DNA from: Agaricus subrufescens
Taxonomy: Eukaryota; Basidiomycota; Agaricomycetes; Agaricales; Agaricaceae
Direction of reading: 5' to 3'
DNA: 64,000 nucleotides
Assembly: GCA_029945375.1 (NCBI GenBank)
Contig: CM057066.1
Coordinates: forward strand, 186,001 to 250,000
The position numbers were made by a program, and so were the translations under genes. The notes under the pieces are model-generated. The model made no database searches, was not told the origin of the DNA, and was given only the letters and a program-made list of their open reading frames with translations. Position 1 is the stretch's first letter. The number at the start of each line of letters is the position of its first letter. Shown here piece by piece: positions 12,404-25,490 of the stretch.

Positions 12404-15400
12404 ATGGGATCAGGTTCAAAACGTCAGAAAATTAAAACATTTATTCGCAATCCTTTTTCCGGCCGCAAGAAGGGCAAGGCTCCATCTCGTGGTCTGTACT
12501 CATTCATTTACCTTCGCGTTATACCCGACCATATTCATGTTCGATTCAGATGATCACGATGATTCGCAGACCAGTCTTCCGGCCACTACTTCCTCTGATC
12601 GTGCCGTGGATGCAGGATCAGCTAGTGCCAGTTCACCCAGGATCGTCGTGTATGAGGTTTCCTCCCAAGGTCACGAGAACTTTAATGAGTAATGGCGCGG
12701 CATACTGACGGAATATCTAGATGCTGGACTTCAATCGGCTTCCCGTGGCGGTATTTTCCCCAACGCCAGCCATTTCTCCGTGAATAATTCTGTGATGATG
12801 GACAATACGACGGTGAATATTCATGGAGAGAGTGATAGAAGGAAAGGTGCGAAAATAAGTATCAGGGTATATCGTATCCATGATTAATGAATGCCTGCAG
12901 CCATGGAACGACTTCTTGAGCACAGTATCCAGGGTGCAGCATATGATTCTTCCGCTCGCTACCCTCTCCCCAGATGTCATCCCGGTACTCGCATTGAAAT
13001 CAATCAACATATCATAACCTGGTTCTACAACGAAGAAAATAAGGAGTTACTCATCTGGGTCTACGGCGCGGCTGGTGTCGGGAAATCAGCCATTATGCAG
13101 AGTGTTGCAGACAAGCTGGCCGATTCGAAACACCTCGGGGCCTCGACATTCGTGTCCCGTCCGAACGGACGCAATAACTCCCAGCAGCTCGTCACCACCA
13201 TTGCCTACGAGCTTGCAGTGCACATTGAGGATTACTGCACCTTCGTCACCGAGAAACTTAACCGAGATCCTGCACTCGTCAACAAAGGAATGCAGGAGCA
13301 GTTCAAAACTTTCATAGTCGAACCTTTTGTCGAAAGGAAGATCGGAGCTGGTGGGCATCCGTGGTGTATCATATTGGATGGGCTCGACGAGCTCGATGCA
13401 CATGATCCACAGCGAGAAATCATCCACCTCATCGCCGACTTTGTTGTCCAGCATCCCGATGTTCCTCTCCGCTGGCTCGTTGCGAGTCGCCCCGAGCCAC
13501 ATATTGTTGATACGTTCAATGAAGACAAGATAGTGCTTGCACACGTGAAAGTTGATGTTCCTGCCAACTCGAAGGAATCTCGCCGAGATGTTGAGCGTTT
13601 TCTAAAGGCCAGCCTGGAGGAAATTCAGAGAAAGTTTCCGCGGACTGTACCAAAGCAATGGCCTAGCGACGAGCAATTCTCGCAGCTAGCTGACGCTGCG
13701 TCTGGCTTCTTTGTGCTCGCCGATACGGCAATCCGGTTCATTGGTGATCCTCGATATGCCAACCCTACCTTGCGCCTCAGCCAGGTCCTATCTGCTCTCA
13801 ATGGCCTCCCGGCCTCTGTCTCTTATATTCAACCATTTGCTCACTTGGACGCCCTCTATACGAGTATCCTCAGTTCCATCCCGTCTGATGTGTGGTCGAC
13901 TACGAAGCGGGTCCTTGGTGCGTTACTGTATGCCCAAGGAGAGGGGGAGAAATATGTTCTAAAGCGATTGCCGGCTATATCTATAATCCTGAATCTGGAT
14001 CTGAGCACCATCTATGCCTCCTTCAATGGCTGCTACTCACTGCTCAACACTTCCGATCCCAAAGACGCCGACTGGAAGCCAGCAACTTTTTATCATGCTT
14101 CATTTGGAGACTACTTACTGGACCCGGCTCGATCCAAACAATTTTCTATCTCCTTTCGAGATGTTGAGGATGACTTACTTCAGTCATCTCTCACCGTTTG
14201 GCAAGACTTTCAGGTAACCTGCCCTCCAATACCAGGTAAGTTGATACTGTATAATCAGGCTCACAATTTGGTGACACCGACTCTTCAGGCCAGTCATACG
14301 AAGACAGATGGATCAAATACATCTCGTCATTGATCTCAATTGAACTGTGAGTAGGAGTGTCTAGCAATATAGTCATTTGTGATGCTGACTCGTTTGGTAG
14401 TCCTACCAGAGTTCTTCAGATCAACTTCATGCGGTATATCCATGAAGCACTCTTCACATTTTTGGTTGAGAAGCATGGTTTGAAAAACAAAGATGTATTC
14501 CCATCTGATAGAGATAAGAGTCAGTGCTTTGATCTACTGAGCCAGTTGGAGGATGCTACTTTCTGTTATGGATTTCGTGTGATTGGGAGATTGTCACAGT
14601 TTCTTCTTTGGTTGTTTGATCTATGGGAGGTTAGTGATAATCCGACCTTTTTGGTGAATTGTACCTCATTTAGGTCTAATATAGGTCTATCATGAAGAAC
14701 TCACTGCTAGAGGGATTATCCAGCAGGTGGGGTTGAGATCAGTCCAATTTACACAGGTTCAAACCTGCTCAGCTGAAGCACAAATTATTCAATCCGAATT
14801 GATATTGAAGGACATGTGGTATTCAACTGTATGTATCAATTTATTTATGCTATTGTATCTGCTAATCTTAGCTTTAGGGTAATTTCGGAGAAATTCTTGC
14901 TAGCATGCCTCAGCTAGAATTACGTTTTCCACAACTCCCAGTCCTGGCTTGTGGAACTGCAGGGAATGGCTGTCTGGTATTCAGACATCTGGCTGATGTC
15001 TCAGATTTACAGTCTCATGGTTTAGATCCTTCACTTCTTCAAGCTGAGGCTCCAGTTTGGATATATTTTGTGGTCCCATATCCTCACTCTACCTTCTACC
15101 ATGATGCTCAGCATTATCTCAGGGATAGCCTTCAAGCTATCTCAACCACCTATTCCCAGACTATCCCAGAGAGCTGGCCTAGCAAGGAGCAGCTTCTCAA
15201 ACTTGGAGGTGCTGTCTCTCACCACTCTGGATTTGCTTCTCTGGCTATCCAATTTGTTAAGGCTCCCCTTCAAGGCAATTCTGTATCCTGCCTTGATCAG
15301 CTTATAGCTCTCATTGATGGGGTTGATCATGTTGATGATCAGCCTTTCATCTATATTGATGCTCTATACACCCACATCCTCACCTTGATCTCTTCTGATA

Positions 15401-16535
15401 TATGGCCTACTACTCACCAAGTCTTGGGTGCTTTTCTCCATGGGTTAGTAGAGGAACGCTGGGCTCTTCAAACTCCCATGGGTGTTTCTATAGCTCTTGG
15501 CATTGAGCTGAGTGCAGTATATGCTGCACTCAGTGGCTGCTCTATGGTCCAGATGCCTCAAGAAAATGCTCCTCTGGAAAGAGTATTCTTCTCCCATCCT
15601 CTATTCTATGATTATCTGGTGGACCCTGCTAGATCCAAAAATTTCCATATCTCCTTGAAAGACACAAAAAGTCGGGTATGGAAGCTGCTGATTGATACTT
15701 GGCAACGGTTCAAGAAGTTTCATGATGGAAAGCCTGGTGAGTTTATATAATAATATGCCTTTATATATTCTCATCAAATTGCCAGATGATTCCACATGGG
15801 ATGAGTATTGCTCACAGTATCATTCTGGCATTAATTCAGCAAATGATTCAGCCACAACTGATTTCAACCTTGATTTACGTTGTGATGTTCATGATGCCCC
15901 TATTTTCTCACTCAGGCAATATGATCCTGCTGAACTGAAATCAAGCCAGATTCAGGATTATGTTTTTTGTTTACTTGGCCAGCTGGATTTTGTTACCATA
16001 CAATGGGGCTCCTGGTCTTTTCGGAATGATTTTGTCACTTGGTTATTTGAAATTTGGAATGTAAGCCAACCTTTTTGAAATGACTATTTGTCTAATGCAA
16101 ATCATAGATGTATGAAGAAGAGCTTATTAGCAGAGACATTTTTCATGGAATTCAATTCCAAGATCTGCAATTTGATCATCTTGAGTGGGACAAAGTATAC
16201 TCTCATGTGTTGCTCTGTGGTGCAGGTTCACAAAAGCAAGCATTTGTGGGGAATGATGTGAGATTTAATCTCTTTTGAGCTATCTGACTTTCTGATATTC
16301 TATTGTTCAGCCAAAGTCACCTGAAGAATTAGAAGAATACATATCAGGCCTTCAACTTTTCCAGCAACACAGGCCAGACCTCCAAGTCTTGATATGTGGA
16401 TGCCCAGGACACAAGTTTGCAGTTTTCGTGTATGAGTATACTGAAGATGACTTGAAAGAAAAGATCCACCAGCCAGAAGGAAAGACACAGAATGCAGGAG
16501 ATTTAGGATACTATGTTCTTCCCTATCCTGATTGA
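12404..16535 (+). CDS. NLR-B: NACHT-domain NTPase, intact
   Basis: An 11-exon gene of the same architecture as NLR-D, about 1,200 aa. The short first exon encodes a basic N-terminus (MGSGSKRQ, RKKGK). A 51-nt second intron follows; unspliced it contains an in-frame TAA. The GIFPNASHF segment precedes a long exon 4 with Walker A (GAAGVGKS), Walker B (IILDGLDEL) and ASRPEP. After an NACHT-associated module come a linker, a second P-loop-less module (exon 8, about 14880-15736), another linker, and a truncated third start ending in PYPD. No frame break was found. In promoter, exons 1-3 and the first half of exon 4 it resembles NLR-D; further on it is the outlier of B, C and D. Probable role: cytosolic STAND-type sensor (family inference). 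Confidence 0.88.
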
Positions 16536-17368
16536 GGAGTATTGTCACAATTTCGCCTTGACTGTCGTGATTTTCTTTTTATTGATCTCCTTGTTGGTAT
16601 CGAGATTGTTACGAAATGAAAATATGCGCTGTAGGAAACTCCCCATGTATCTCGTTTTGCGTGTTCTTGAATAAATCATTTGTGTTAGAGAATCAGATAG
16701 ATGGATTTGAAGTGTCTTATGCCGATATATATAAACGAGAAATGGATGTTCAGTCATCCGGGGAGCAATAGATAAAAAGCCCAATATATCGAGTCGGACA
16801 AGACACCATCTCAATACATTACGAACATCACACATAGATGAAGGTAGCGAAAAGTCAGTACGATAGATTGTTATATGAAAGTAAAGAACAACAAGTAAGG
16901 TCCCTATGCGCATGTAACACTAGAAGCTAAACTAAAGCAGTGAGACGAGGAAGAACTAGGAAGAGGAAAGAAAACTAATCAACAACATAAAAATGTTCAG
17001 TGCGTAAATGGCAAGAGGTCCAATAAGATATTAGTGTTTGTGGTAAGTAATGGGAAAGGACGAATGGGTGTAAGGCGTAAAGGAGCGTTAAGATCATGCA
17101 GGTTAGTAGGTAAACGAGATAAGAGAAAGAAAAGAGGATAACAATGTAAATAACTTGCGCACAACGACCAGCCCAAACCCCTCCGTAAAAGGAAAAACAA
17201 AAAGAAAACTCCATCCATAAAGTAGCCGGGGGCGGGAAGTTTTTTTAAAAAGCAACGTGTTGATCTCTAGGTAGTGAAAGGATGAAGAGTGACCCCGAAT
17301 GATTGTTCTGAATGAGCAATGAGGATAAGGGACGTTGTGAGATAGAAGTCGGTGAGGTGTATGCGGTA
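16536..17368. other. Convergent intergenic spacer, unit B
   Basis: About 830 nt between the NLR-B stop and the final exon of the KRE6 pseudogene. It is homologous to 31253-32091 and 55665-56504 and contains no gene. It should hold the two facing 3' UTRs. Long antisense frames here are fortuitous and not conserved as protein. Confidence 0.6.
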
Positions 17369-19690
17369 TTAGTATGATTCGTCGGCGTCGCATAAGGCCA
17401 CGCCGTGGCATTTCAGTCTGGACATAACAAGAAGCAGAACGACGTCAGCGAACATATCGAGTAAACAGTAAGGGAGAGGAGTATCATGAAGATTGTCGAA
17501 CCAGGAAACGAAGAATTGTTTCCGACATCAAACGCGTTGTTGAGGCCGAGTGATCCCAAGGCAATGCCGAAGGGAGACATAATGCCACAAGTACACGACG
17601 ATCGCAAAGAACAACCGACAACCCAAAAGAACAACTGACGAAGCAAAGAACAACGACTCACCGTCATAAGCATCAATATGACTTGCCATGTAATTCACGG
17701 TCGGGGAATCCGTAGGATCACAACCTGTGTTGATCGAGTCTGCCCTTACACAATTAATCAAGAATTTGGCAGGGAATAATAGCGTCGACGTGTCAATATC
17801 TTGCCAATTTGCTGTCAAAGACGGAGGTGGAGGATTAGTAACATGTCTTGAATAGCCTTAGGGCATAGACGTACGCGAGATACCCAAGCTGAAAAGGATC
17901 GACATGAGTTCAACAAGGATCAACCTTTGCCCAACACCTGAACCCCCCTGAGCCTCGGGAGCCGCCCCCACAGCGGAAGCACCCATCTTATAGGAGGGTC
18001 TCCCATCAACGCTCCATTGGACATATCCAGAACCCGGATCACTCGGATCCGACCAGTACTCGAACCCGAAGACCTTGTAGGGCTTTGGTTGACCAGGTTG
18101 GACAAATACTTGGAACATATCACTGGTAACTCGCGTCAATCCCGAAATAGCTTGCTGTATAGCCGATCCATGATAGCCGTTCATCGCGGTTGACGAAGAA
18201 TCGGAAATGGTTATTGCATCGGTGTCGTACTCACGATTGCGAGTGAATGGCACGAACTGGGCAGACTGAGATGCACCTTGGGTCACACCACTGGTTTTGT
18301 CAATTTCGATCTCAAAGATATCAATCTTGGGTGCTCCGTGACCTTTGGTGTACACAGGACCCAGATGGTCTACATCGGGGCAGGAACATGCTCTGAGAAA
18401 CATTAGCTGAATATAGAGTATTCAAGACGAAGGACATACGACACTCTCTGCCCTGGTAGCCAACTCGACTAGAAGTTGTATTTTGACCTTGATTTATCGG
18501 AGTGAAGCGCTGCCGCAGGACCAAGACCGTCAGGATTCGTTTGATTGGGAAATGTTCCCACATCACACGAATCATACGTGTACGGCCATATCCCGTCAGC
18601 GGTTGCTCTATATCATGATCTTGTCAAGTTTCCCATTGTCCAGGTGCCAGGCCGCTATTGACGTATGGTCAGCTCACACGCTAACAGGGTAGGAAGGAAG
18701 AGGAGACTAACGTATCCTTTGGAATTCTCATCTGATCTTGGGAAGACGACTTTAATTTTGGTGTAACCTTGAATAAAGCAGAAATTTTTCATGATGAAGC
18801 ATCCTGCTGCAATAATCCAGGTCGTGGTTGTCAGCGGAAGTGAACGGAGCAGTCGAACCTGTGATGTCGTTAACAAAGGAGGGAATATCGGCAAGAGGAA
18901 GAGGTACTAACCAGGAGTGAGGTGAGGTTGAAGGATGTCAGCAGAATCAAGGGTTATGATGAGAGCACCATCACGAGTGGTGAGTTGCTGCGGGTCATAC
19001 CACTCTAAATCCCCAGTTTGGCCATACCAGAGCTCAGCGCTTCCCAGAAGGGGTCATCACCGGGATAGAACGACCTGCCGTCCTTCTTGAACTTGTCAGG
19101 GGAGATGAGCTCGTATTCTTTACCGTCGGATACGGGACTGTAGTTTTGTGGAAGTGTCACGATCGATAGGGTCTGAAAGCTGGAATAGGGCAGGTGATTG
19201 TCCTGTAGACAAAAATGAGAAGGGAGTGCAGGAGGTGAGGGATCATTTACCTGTGTTATTGACGCGTATACTACCAACGGTAGAATCATGCCTCCCTCGG
19301 TCACGGAAAAATCGTAAGACTGGATAAAACAGAGGGCGAGAAGGGTAAGGGTGAGGCGAAGGAGGACAGAGACATTCAGGGTGCCTCTCTACGGAAATGT
19401 GGATTTTCGGCCTCCCAGCCCGCCTTTTCATGAAGGATCATGGAGGAAGTCTTCCTCGCCTGGCGTGTCAAGCTCATCGAGTACAGGGTCATAGGGGTAT
19501 GTGACAAGGCGGAGGCAGTGGAGGACGAGCGGACGGCGGCCTGGTTCTGTGGGGACAGAGAGTGAGAGTGGCTGGGCGAGCAGCGAACAGATTCCTGCAC
19601 AAAGATGCGATTGTGACCGATGCTGTTTGGAGATGCCAGGACGCGCGAGGGCATGAACGTATCGGGACAAGTTGAAAGCGTGACGTCACA
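17369..19690 (-). pseudogene. KRE6/SKN1 pseudogene, unit B
   Basis: All seven exons of the KRE6-type gene can be traced, but the gene is broken. In exon 1 a deletion joins the AAVRSSSTA region directly to the [12 protein letters not shown] region, removing about 140 codons. Further down, a CGA-to-TGA and a TGG-to-TAG change stop the frame just before the membrane anchor. Exon 2 has a frame break after DDPFWEA. The last exon has a stop (CGA to TGA) and lacks the final LFDGSC. Exon 5 (about 17880-18390) is still open, but the first Glu of the EIDIFE motif is Lys. The native start is missing, as in unit C. Confidence 0.8.
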
Positions 19691-19699
19691 CTCTCGCGT

Positions 19700-20700
19700 G
19701 CTCTCTCATTCAGGACCCCCCGCTACGAAGATGCCATTGGGACAAAGCAAGGTCATGGTGCATGAACGCCTTCCATAGACAGGTTGACTACAAGGGGGAA
19801 CTCGTCGAGGTCAACGGTATGCGTATTTTCTCTCCTTTTGAGGTATCAGATCACTCATATGATTGTCAGTGCAAATCTTTACTCTCCCCGACTAGCTCTG
19901 TACCACCAATCTTCTTTGCCGTACACATAGGCCGCTGAAATACCGAAAAGGTCCGTACTCTCGGAGTCCTAATCTTTCACTTTGGTCGTTCTTACAGACG
20001 CATTAGTAACTCCATCTTCTACTTTATTCGCGAATATGCATAGCCCGCAAACCTCGGCTCCATCTTCTATTCGCCATGGTAGAACCGTAATTTCATCCAT
20101 TATGCTTGTCATAACTCGCCTGATTGCCGCTTCCTGCTCTCTCCACTTTCCGAGGTTGTCTTTGATATTGTTCGCCTTTGACACCTCGTGTTGTGCATCT
20201 ACGCTTCCCGAGCATACTCTGGACACAACTTGTCTCGTACTATGGTGTATGTTTTCACTGCGAATACAAGACAAATTTCCCGCTCCTCATTCATAAATTC
20301 CATTGCATGCATATAAACCGGAAAAAGGCGCGATGGGGTCGTCATCAAACGGCACGCCCACAACCACGCGTACGCCAAAACAACGGGACAACATTGGCTG
20401 TACTACTATCCGCAACACTCTGGTCAACTTTTCCGCCCAAGTCCGGCGATGAAAACCTGTGGAATGTTGAGGAATATTGATATGTTACCGCGAGCGGTAA
20501 CACTGTGGAGAATGTGTGACAACGTTGTGACACGTTGTGCCTCTATTCGAACTTCTACCCATGATCACAGTTAACATCCGCTCTTGGTGCCGCCCAGAAA
20601 TGCCCCATTTTTTTCTTCCACGCGCACAACCTAACCACCTACCTTTTGCCGTTTATTCTGTGCCCCTTGAGATTGATCTCAACGCCTCTGCAGTAATCCA
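19700..20700. repeat. Spacer modules after unit B
   Basis: About 19730-20050 matches 6930-7260 and 35240-35570. About 20070-20310 matches 7280-7550. About 20330-20540 matches 7550-7750. The order is the same as in the first spacer, so these were copied as a block. No intact gene seen. Confidence 0.65.
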
Positions 20701-22080
20701 CTAATGCTGAAGCATCATCACAATCTCTTCACAACGCCCAACAGCCCTCAGCTCCTCATCTACGCATCTTGTGGTTGCCGCGACGATGGCGTTCGCCACA
20801 CCAATAGCGCTTTCATTCTCTGCAACAACCTCTCACTCTCTACGATATCTTCCACCAGTAGGATCAAGCCCACGCCTGGAAAGAAGCCATTTTGAATCTT
20901 GTATGCCTACTGCTACCCAACATGTTTATCGCGTCGCCTACATTGGAACAGTTGACTTCGGGAGAACATTAAATCGAGCGGACGAAGCATATATATCCGC
21001 AATGGACAAGCTCGACAAGAAAAGAGGTTTGAGGAACGGCTAGCGACAAGTATGTCGCATACCGATGCGCAGGTTTTCGTTCGTGTCAACTTGTTCAGAC
21101 CGGCATATTCCACTATGAAATATCGTGATAGAAAGTTGCTTGGAACACGGTCAATTCTACAAGGTTCGACTCGTGGAGCATCCGACTGTATCAAATTCCA
21201 CCGGTGCCAATCGGTCGACGAGTAGCCAGTGAAAACCCGCTTGTTCCATGTCGTACCATTGTCATTTTAACATGAGGTTCATGCCCCTAACTATGTGGCC
21301 ATGGTGTCAGGTTGACATCCAGAAATGTCAAGGCATTCATCGACAACTCGTTCTCCGACAGAAAGGGTCAATGGATTTGACGGTGGGCATACCAATAATT
21401 CGCTATTGAATGTAGTTCGCTCATTCATCATTCCAGAAAGTCGAAACAATGTGCTGACCACTTCTCTGTACGCTGGTTGCCCGACCTCGCCTTAGATATG
21501 TCAGCGCACGCTGGTTCCCCGCGTCTTTATTTCTACTTGAAGGTCATGAGCCCCCCATCCAGTGCAGGCGTAGAATGCTGACGCGCTGTTTAGCCTTAGT
21601 GTTGTCACAAGCTCAAGTGGCGGCATCTCATCTTCAATAACCCTGTCATCAGGGAGTCCAATCTCGTGGACTGAGAGATAGGCAGAATTGTTACTTGGTT
21701 GTAGCACGTGCATTCCGCTGCAGCTTTGGAACGAATATGTGAGCCTGTCATTGGTGGCTCGACTCGCGATTCCTCTGCTCGCTATCCCATTCCCGGATGT
21801 CACCTAGGCACTCGCATCAAATTGTTACTACTTTGAGCTACGACTAAGGCAAGTAGGAGTGGCGCATCTGAGTTTTTGGTCGAGCAGGGGTTGGGCTATC
21901 ATGCTCGCTCTGGCGGACAAATTAGCTCAGTACGAGTACCTTGGAACGCATTTACCAACAAGCTCGGAATTCGCAACGAGGAGTACAGCACGGTGAATGG
22001 AAACAAGCGACCATGTATGAAGGAAGAGTTTCTCTAGACGCAGTCTACGAACATTCTTACATTGTCAACAGTCGAGAACG
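20700..22080. other. Decayed region, possible lost gene
   Basis: An open frame at 20771-21043 on the + strand (90 codons) reads through AYISAMDKLDKK. At 48215-48240 a diverged copy reads GLDKKFER, and about 21080-21180 resembles about 48340-48450. A one-step frame change right after the LDKK codons in this copy suggests both are remains of one gene. I do not recognise it. From about 21200 to 22080 I see nothing coding. Confidence 0.35.
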
Positions 22081-23370
22081 ATACTAACGTGCCGTTGGGA
22101 CAAAGAGAACCTATGAACCTCTCATACAATCGAGGTGCAAATATCTGGTTCACAGTACGCCGTCCTATATCTTATTTGAGATATTTATTAAATCATTTAT
22201 ATCTTGATTAGTGCAAACCTTGACGTTTCTTGAGGAGAGCCTGTCAAGAACATGTTGCTACTCTCCTTGTCTCTTTCACATTCACGCGCGTGTCCCCCTA
22301 CTCAACTCGGTTATCATGAATGTCGATCTCTCTACTCCCCCATGGACGACACAAAACAATCAAACCTTTTGCCCACCACTCCCTTGCCAATCTTCCCGGT
22401 CCAGGTCCCCGTTTGGTTTTCTCGTCCTATCTCCCGTTGGCTTCGGGTCAGCTCAAACTTCTATGTTCGTCTCATGGTGCCTTCAACTAGCTGATGGTTC
22501 GTCAGCGCTGCCCATGGTTTATGACACTCAGTTGCCTCTTGCTCATTGCGTATGCGCAGCTATCGTATCTGGTGATAAATGCCTTTAGAATGAGGAAGAA
22601 TATTAATGAGTTTCCTGTGTAGGGAGCTTTGTGACACAGTTCGACCATTCGACCTTAATCAATACTTGTCTCATGATCGACAGTAGAAAAATCTTTGTCT
22701 GGCCTTGTTCATATTTCGCCATGGTCGCGACGGAGTCACTATAATAACAGTCCAGAGCCATCATATACCCCTCCCTTAAGGCCCGTCGCACCTTCTGTAG
22801 CCATCATCAATAATAATATTCGATACGATGACTATAAAGGCAGGCCATTTACCGGTCCTTTCTCTCTAGGCCTCTCTTGGCGTTATCGAGGTCGCGTCCG
22901 GAACTCAAGTAAGATGAACTTGACATGTCCACCAACACTTCATTCCAGCTGCCCCCCTGTTAGTCGAGGGGAGAGGGTAGGGCCTTCATGCGAATTATAC
23001 AAGGTCTCGCGACATCTTGAAACGGAATTTCTTGCAAAGATGATGAGCATTGACGGATCACGAGGCATAGATGGCAGGGACAAACGCAACAGTCCAATAG
23101 GTATATTGAAATGCTGCCTCGCTACAGTATGATGAAAGGAACTAAGGTACTGAGCACACATAGATCCGTATGTCTTTATAAAAAAGGCTTATGCAATCAT
23201 TTTATTGGCTAGCTAGAAAATCATGCCTGGCGCTTTTAAGACTTTCATTATGTTTAGTTGATTACCTGAAAGGGGTAAGAAGCGTTTGCGCAGATGGTTT
23301 GAGAGTTCCTGATTCCCTCCTAGTTTCTTGTCTGTTTCTTGTCTGTATTGCTTTGTTGGTTACCTAGCTG
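22080..23370. repeat. Spacer modules shared with 40380-41570
   Basis: About 22230-22530 resembles 40460-40740. About 22595-22700 resembles 40975-41095. About 23100-23260 resembles 41410-41560. The first 140 nt is a short copy of the module at 6950-7090. This block and its partner both lie directly before an NLR 5' relic, so each belongs to an older, decayed duplication unit. No intact gene seen. Confidence 0.55.
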
Positions 23371-23820
23371 TATTTGGTCTTGGTAACTGGAGCTACCGAA
23401 TGTGAAGATTGTGAGATTCCAACGTTACTTGTGTGGCCTTCGACCACTACCGTCGCCGGAGTTTTGAAGTAAAGCCTTCTGACTGACATAAGCAGGTATG
23501 AGTATGGTTTCGGGGTCGAAATGTCATAAGGTGTAAGTGCGAGCTTGCAAATTGTTTCTGGTGGCAAGCAGGGCAAAATTGCGTATACTGGTCACTAGGG
23601 TGACTGGTTTATCTGTGTGTTACAGTCCGCCTCACACGTTAATGACAATACGCCGACAGCTTCCTTCGCTGCTGACTCCTCTGTTGATAGATAGATTGTC
23701 TTCTAGTACTGGTGTGTTCGAAATCATTGTGTCTGAGTCTTCACTTCGGTGACAGGGTATATCGAGAGTGCGGATTTTCAATAAATTCCGAATTGACAAT
23801 GAAAGTAACATTAGAGGTTG
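23370..23820 (+). pseudogene. Relic of NLR 5' end
   Basis: The match to the NLR start is at about 23497-23520 (TTTCGGGGTCGAAATG after ATGAGTATG). The exon 2 match is at about 23630-23690 (AATGACAATACGCCGACAGC...). Preceding sequence resembles the decayed NLR promoter. The NACHT exons are absent, and the relic runs straight into a KRE6 fragment on the minus strand. Confidence 0.6.
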
Positions 23821-24240
23821 CTAGGATACTGTCCTATACCCCAGACGAACCATATCACAGAAGATCATCGCCGAAATAGACCGATGTCGCCCTCAGTTGA
23901 AGTACAGCGAGCCAGTGTTTCTTGACATCCAAGCGAGCACGATCGATTGGGGATTGCAGAAATCGACAGGTTCTGGCAGTTGGAATGGGCTGGGTGATAG
24001 TCACGATAAAAAGTGAGAGCGGCTCAGCGAGCAGGGAAAAGATTCCTGCTCGAAGATGGGGTCGCGGTCACTGTCATTTGAAAATCCCGAGGCCATAAAA
24101 TCTGAAGAGGGATAGTCCCGTTTATTTGCACGGCAGTAGAAGAGCGTGAGGCTGTTAGGTGGCCTTGTCGAGGGGAGCGGGACAAGTCGAGAGCGTGGCG
24201 TCACAATATCGCGCGCTCTCTGATTCAGAACCCTCGCGCT
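23820..24240 (-). pseudogene. KRE6 fragment beside NLR relic
   Basis: About 23820-24000 has weak matches to KRE6 exon 2 and its 5' boundary. About 24005-24180 matches the cytosolic part of exon 1 more clearly: the reverse strand of about 24050-24150 corresponds to the [19 protein letters not shown] region. It is short, interrupted and non-functional. Confidence 0.5.
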
Positions 24241-25490
24241 CGGCTCTTGGAATTGTTTGCCCGTGAGTTCCTGTGGCTTCGGAATTTAGTTTCAACAGCG
24301 GACAATTTCTCTACAGATGCATATCTCTGAGAAAGTCTGAATACCAGAGGATGGGTGGATGGAAGAGAAAGCCGTGTCCTGTGTTTCATTGAATGCATTT
24401 ATCGATCAATTTGATCGGGTCGTGACCGAGTTGTGACCGAGTTGGCGCCACCACGCTGCCCATTTCCCCACCAACTCTTTTCTTGTCATCGCTGCTACCA
24501 CCGCAGTCGGACTCGGAACAATGTATAAATAGGATTGCAGTGGGTTTGTCAGTGCATTTTCGGAAACGGCTGGCTTATGCTGAGGTGCAACCAGGGAACC
24601 TGACGAGACAAGGTGCCGCCATTGTGAGTGTTGCATGGCATAGACATCAACGATTGACAATAACATTTCCATGTTCCAGCATCAGGGAAACTCCCCCACA
24701 GCACCATCGCCGCCAGAACCTACTATGCAAGTTACCTAGTTCCGACCGCTGACACCGCTCCCGCTATGTGGTTCTCCTTCAACCCAACCTCTCGTATGGA
24801 GCCCCCGAATGAGAACGTGTTGAATGCTGGCCATAACCTTTTTTTCCTTCGTTATTGCATCTCCGTGTTCTACATCGGCGCAGGTGTCGTACCGGAAACG
24901 TGCATAATCTGACTCTACTAGACGAAAAACAGTTTAATGGGTATGTGTTACTCAGTGTAAGTGTGGTTGGTTTTTAATTACTCATCCTCCGTCAGAAAGC
25001 TATGCTTCGTACCAGGCAATATCCTCATCATCTGTGATTCATCCTATCCTCAAGCAAGAACGACGCTTTCAACGACTAGAGTTCGCCTTTGCTGTTGCGC
25101 GAGCGCAGGTTTTGATTAAAGGAGCTGCCGAAGGGCGCACCGGGGTGCGACGCGGAGATGCTGGGTACGCTTATCATGCCATAGCGTTTAACGGCAAAAA
25201 GCTAATCAAGTCACCTTTCTGTTGCAGGCATATGCGATATTGAGAGTCGAAGTACCACGTCCACCACAATTGCAACAGCATTTTGTCGCGTACTGGTCCT
25301 GCTTACAATGGGCACCTCCATTTGACAGTCAAGTTTTGTTGCCCCTCTCGCTCAACATTGGCTAGAATAAACACCCTTAGTTCTCGAGGCGACCGCTGCA
25401 TACCATGTTGAGTTGTATTGGTGACCGGGCCTTCTTCGGTATGTTGCAACCTTTATCTCAACTATCCTTGCTCACGGTTTTCGTTCGTGA
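24240..25490. repeat. Spacer modules with exon-like frames
   Basis: About 24360-24900 resembles 48850-49370, and about 24940-25495 resembles 49390-49925 and 10230-10740. Pieces read like exons, for example a frame with YASYLVPTADTAP near 24727-24770 and one with GDAGYAYHAIAFNGKKLIK at 25154-25210. Apparent GT-AG introns lie between them. The copies have different indels, so this is the debris of an unrecognised spliced gene. Confidence 0.45.

Noticed and set aside
12489..12716. Apparent nonsense codon in NLR-B and NLR-C after exon 2
   Set aside because: The TAA lies within a 51-nt GT-AG segment (53 nt in A) whose removal restores the frame in all copies, so it is intronic rather than a mutation.
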